Positions 63,211 through 64,000 of a DNA stretch of 64,000 bases are shown here, in pieces; position 1 is the first letter of the stretch, and every line of letters starts with the position of its first letter. The translations under genes were made by a program, and so were the position numbers. This DNA is from Paramicrobacterium fandaimingii (GTDB taxonomy: Bacteria; Actinomycetota; Actinomycetes; Actinomycetales; Microbacteriaceae), in the NCBI RefSeq assembly GCF_011751745.2, contig NZ_CP061170.1, positions 2,914,001-2,978,000 on the forward strand. The letters run 5' to 3'. The notes under the pieces were generated by a model that made no database searches, had not been told where the DNA came from, and saw nothing but the letters and a program-made list of their open reading frames with translations.

Positions 63211-64000
63211 GCGGCGCCCTCGTGATCGGGATGGTGGTCATGATGGTGATGGTGTGTCGTCTCGGCATCCGGAATGCCGACGACAACGACGCGGCCGCCT
63301 GTGCGAATGCATTCGACGGGCGTTCCATAGAGCTTCGAGAGCACGTCAGAACGCAGCACCTCGTCTGGCGTCCCCTCGAGAAAGCGTCCGCCGGCGAGAT
63401 ACAGAATCCTGTCGACCATGTTCAGCACGGGATTCACATCGTGCGTGACGAAGAGCACCGCCGTTCCCGCGTCTCGCCTGCGAGCATCGATGAGCTCGCT
63501 CACCGCTCTCTGATGGTGAAGATCGAGACTCAGCAGCGGTTCGTCGCAGAGCAGGATGCTGGGGTCCGCCGCAAGCGCCTGACCGACGCGCAGCCGCTGC
63601 TGCTCTCCGCCAGACAGACTGCCGACCGGTTCCTCTGCGTATAAGGTGGCCCCGACGGCATCAAGGAGCTCGTCGACGCGCTTCTTCTCCGCACGGCGAG
63701 ACCGTGGAATGCCGAATCGGTGACCGTTGACGCCGAGGGCAACGAGGTCACGAGCGCGCATCGGGGTGCCTGCGGGAATCAGCTTCTGCTGCGGAATGTA
63801 ACCGATCTGGCGGTCTCCGCGGCGCACGGGGTGCCCGTTGATGCTGAGGCTGCCCGACGAGAGCTCCTGCTGGCCGAGAAGCGCCTTGAGCAACGACGTT
63901 TTCCCTGACCCGTTCGGGCCGAGCACCGCGAGAAACTCTCCAGGGCAGACGTCGAGAGCGAGATTCGACCACAGCGATCGGTCGCCAAAGCGAAGCCCGG
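63207..64000 (-). CDS. znuC: Zinc ABC transporter ATPase ZnuC (partial) with His-rich tail
   Basis: The frame is open at the window edge, so the first residues are missing; about 264 residues are seen, starting LRFGDRSLWSNLALDVCPGE. Walker A LGPNGSGKTSLLKALLG, signature GSLSGGEQQRLRVGQALAAD, Walker B SILLCDEPLLSLD, H-loop FVTHDVNPVLNMVD. The C-terminus carries a histidine-rich tail (HHHHHDHHPDH) after residue about 245, suited to binding zinc, either as store or sensor. Confidence 0.93.
   Translation of the reverse strand, partial: GLRFGDRSLWSNLALDVCPGEFLAVLGPNGSGKTSLLKALLGQQELSSGSLSINGHPVRRGDRQIGYIPQQKLIPAGTPMRARDLVALGVNGHRFGIPRSRRAEKKRVDELLDAVGATLYAEEPVGSLSGGEQQRLRVGQALAADPSILLCDEPLLSLDLHHQRAVSELIDARRRDAGTAVLFVTHDVNPVLNMVDRILYLAGGRFLEGTPDEVLRSDVLSKLYGTPVECIRTGGRVVVVGIPDAETTHHHHHDHHPDHEGAA

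Overview
The window is high-GC DNA with actinobacterial gene content: HspR-controlled dnaK-grpE-dnaJ, a ClpS/DUF2017 pair, Cys-free L28/L33/S14, a PspC-domain sensor kinase and DtxR-type iron control. Frequent GTG starts and strong GGAGG ribosome sites fit. Gene order and protein style best suggest the family Microbacteriaceae; the genus cannot be fixed from the sequence. Most of the window is ordinary chromosome, with small accessory patches. No transposase, integrase, phage gene, CRISPR array or rRNA was seen. One tRNA gene (Gly, anticodon CCC) is present.

Layout. 1-7.5 kb: efflux pump (cut by the window start), reductases, glycosyltransferase, ClpS/DUF2017, Gfo/Idh oxidoreductase. 7.5-10.0 kb: an accessory patch with a VOC protein and a Fic protein. 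It is bracketed by two decayed DUF1016/YhcG nuclease remnants and by diverged fragments of the neighbouring genes (Gfo/Idh start, folA interior). 10-18 kb: folA-thyA, an RNA methyltransferase, two related membrane proteins, and the hspR-dnaJ-grpE-dnaK operon with two HAIR operators and a sigA-type promoter. 18-25.7 kb: a leaderless TetR gene with an FAD monooxygenase, a small membrane protein inserted next to a duplicated start of an ion antiporter gene, secreted proteins and PspC proteins. 25.8-31.7 kb: PspC sensor kinase with its regulator, a TM2 protein, an MFS transporter, a RIO kinase and a GntR regulator.

31.8-36.8 kb holds a full set of enzyme families for oxidative L-fucose breakdown, in two divergent operons whose promoters share a palindromic operator. 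38.5-44.1 kb: ABC exporter, Ser/Thr kinase, and a pair of ClpP-family genes. One ClpP keeps the Ser-His-Asp triad; the other has alanine in place of the serine. A convergent XRE regulator with an ssrA-like C-terminus (-LLLAA) follows. 44.2-50.7 kb: dcd, tRNA-Gly, a PadR-controlled drug ABC exporter, and pntAB. 50.7-51.3 kb is a gene graveyard: a methyltransferase remnant meets an ABC permease remnant. 51.5-58.2 kb: cupin, DinB, a lipoprotein of the beta-lactamase fold with all three active-site motifs lost, DUF2470 plus heme oxygenase under a DtxR-like box, a PIF1-like helicase and others. 58.3-64 kb: CopD/CtaG fusion, HU, rpmB-rpmG-rpsN, zur and znuB-znuC (cut by the window end).

Leads judged most worth following: (1) the ClpP/dead-ClpP/degron-tailed regulator locus; (2) the repeated pattern of a diverged fragment of a host gene lying beside an inserted accessory gene (Gfo/Idh, folA, antiporter), associated with YhcG remnants and Fic; (3) the lipoprotein with an erased beta-lactamase active site. 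All assignments come from reading the sequence; no database search was run.
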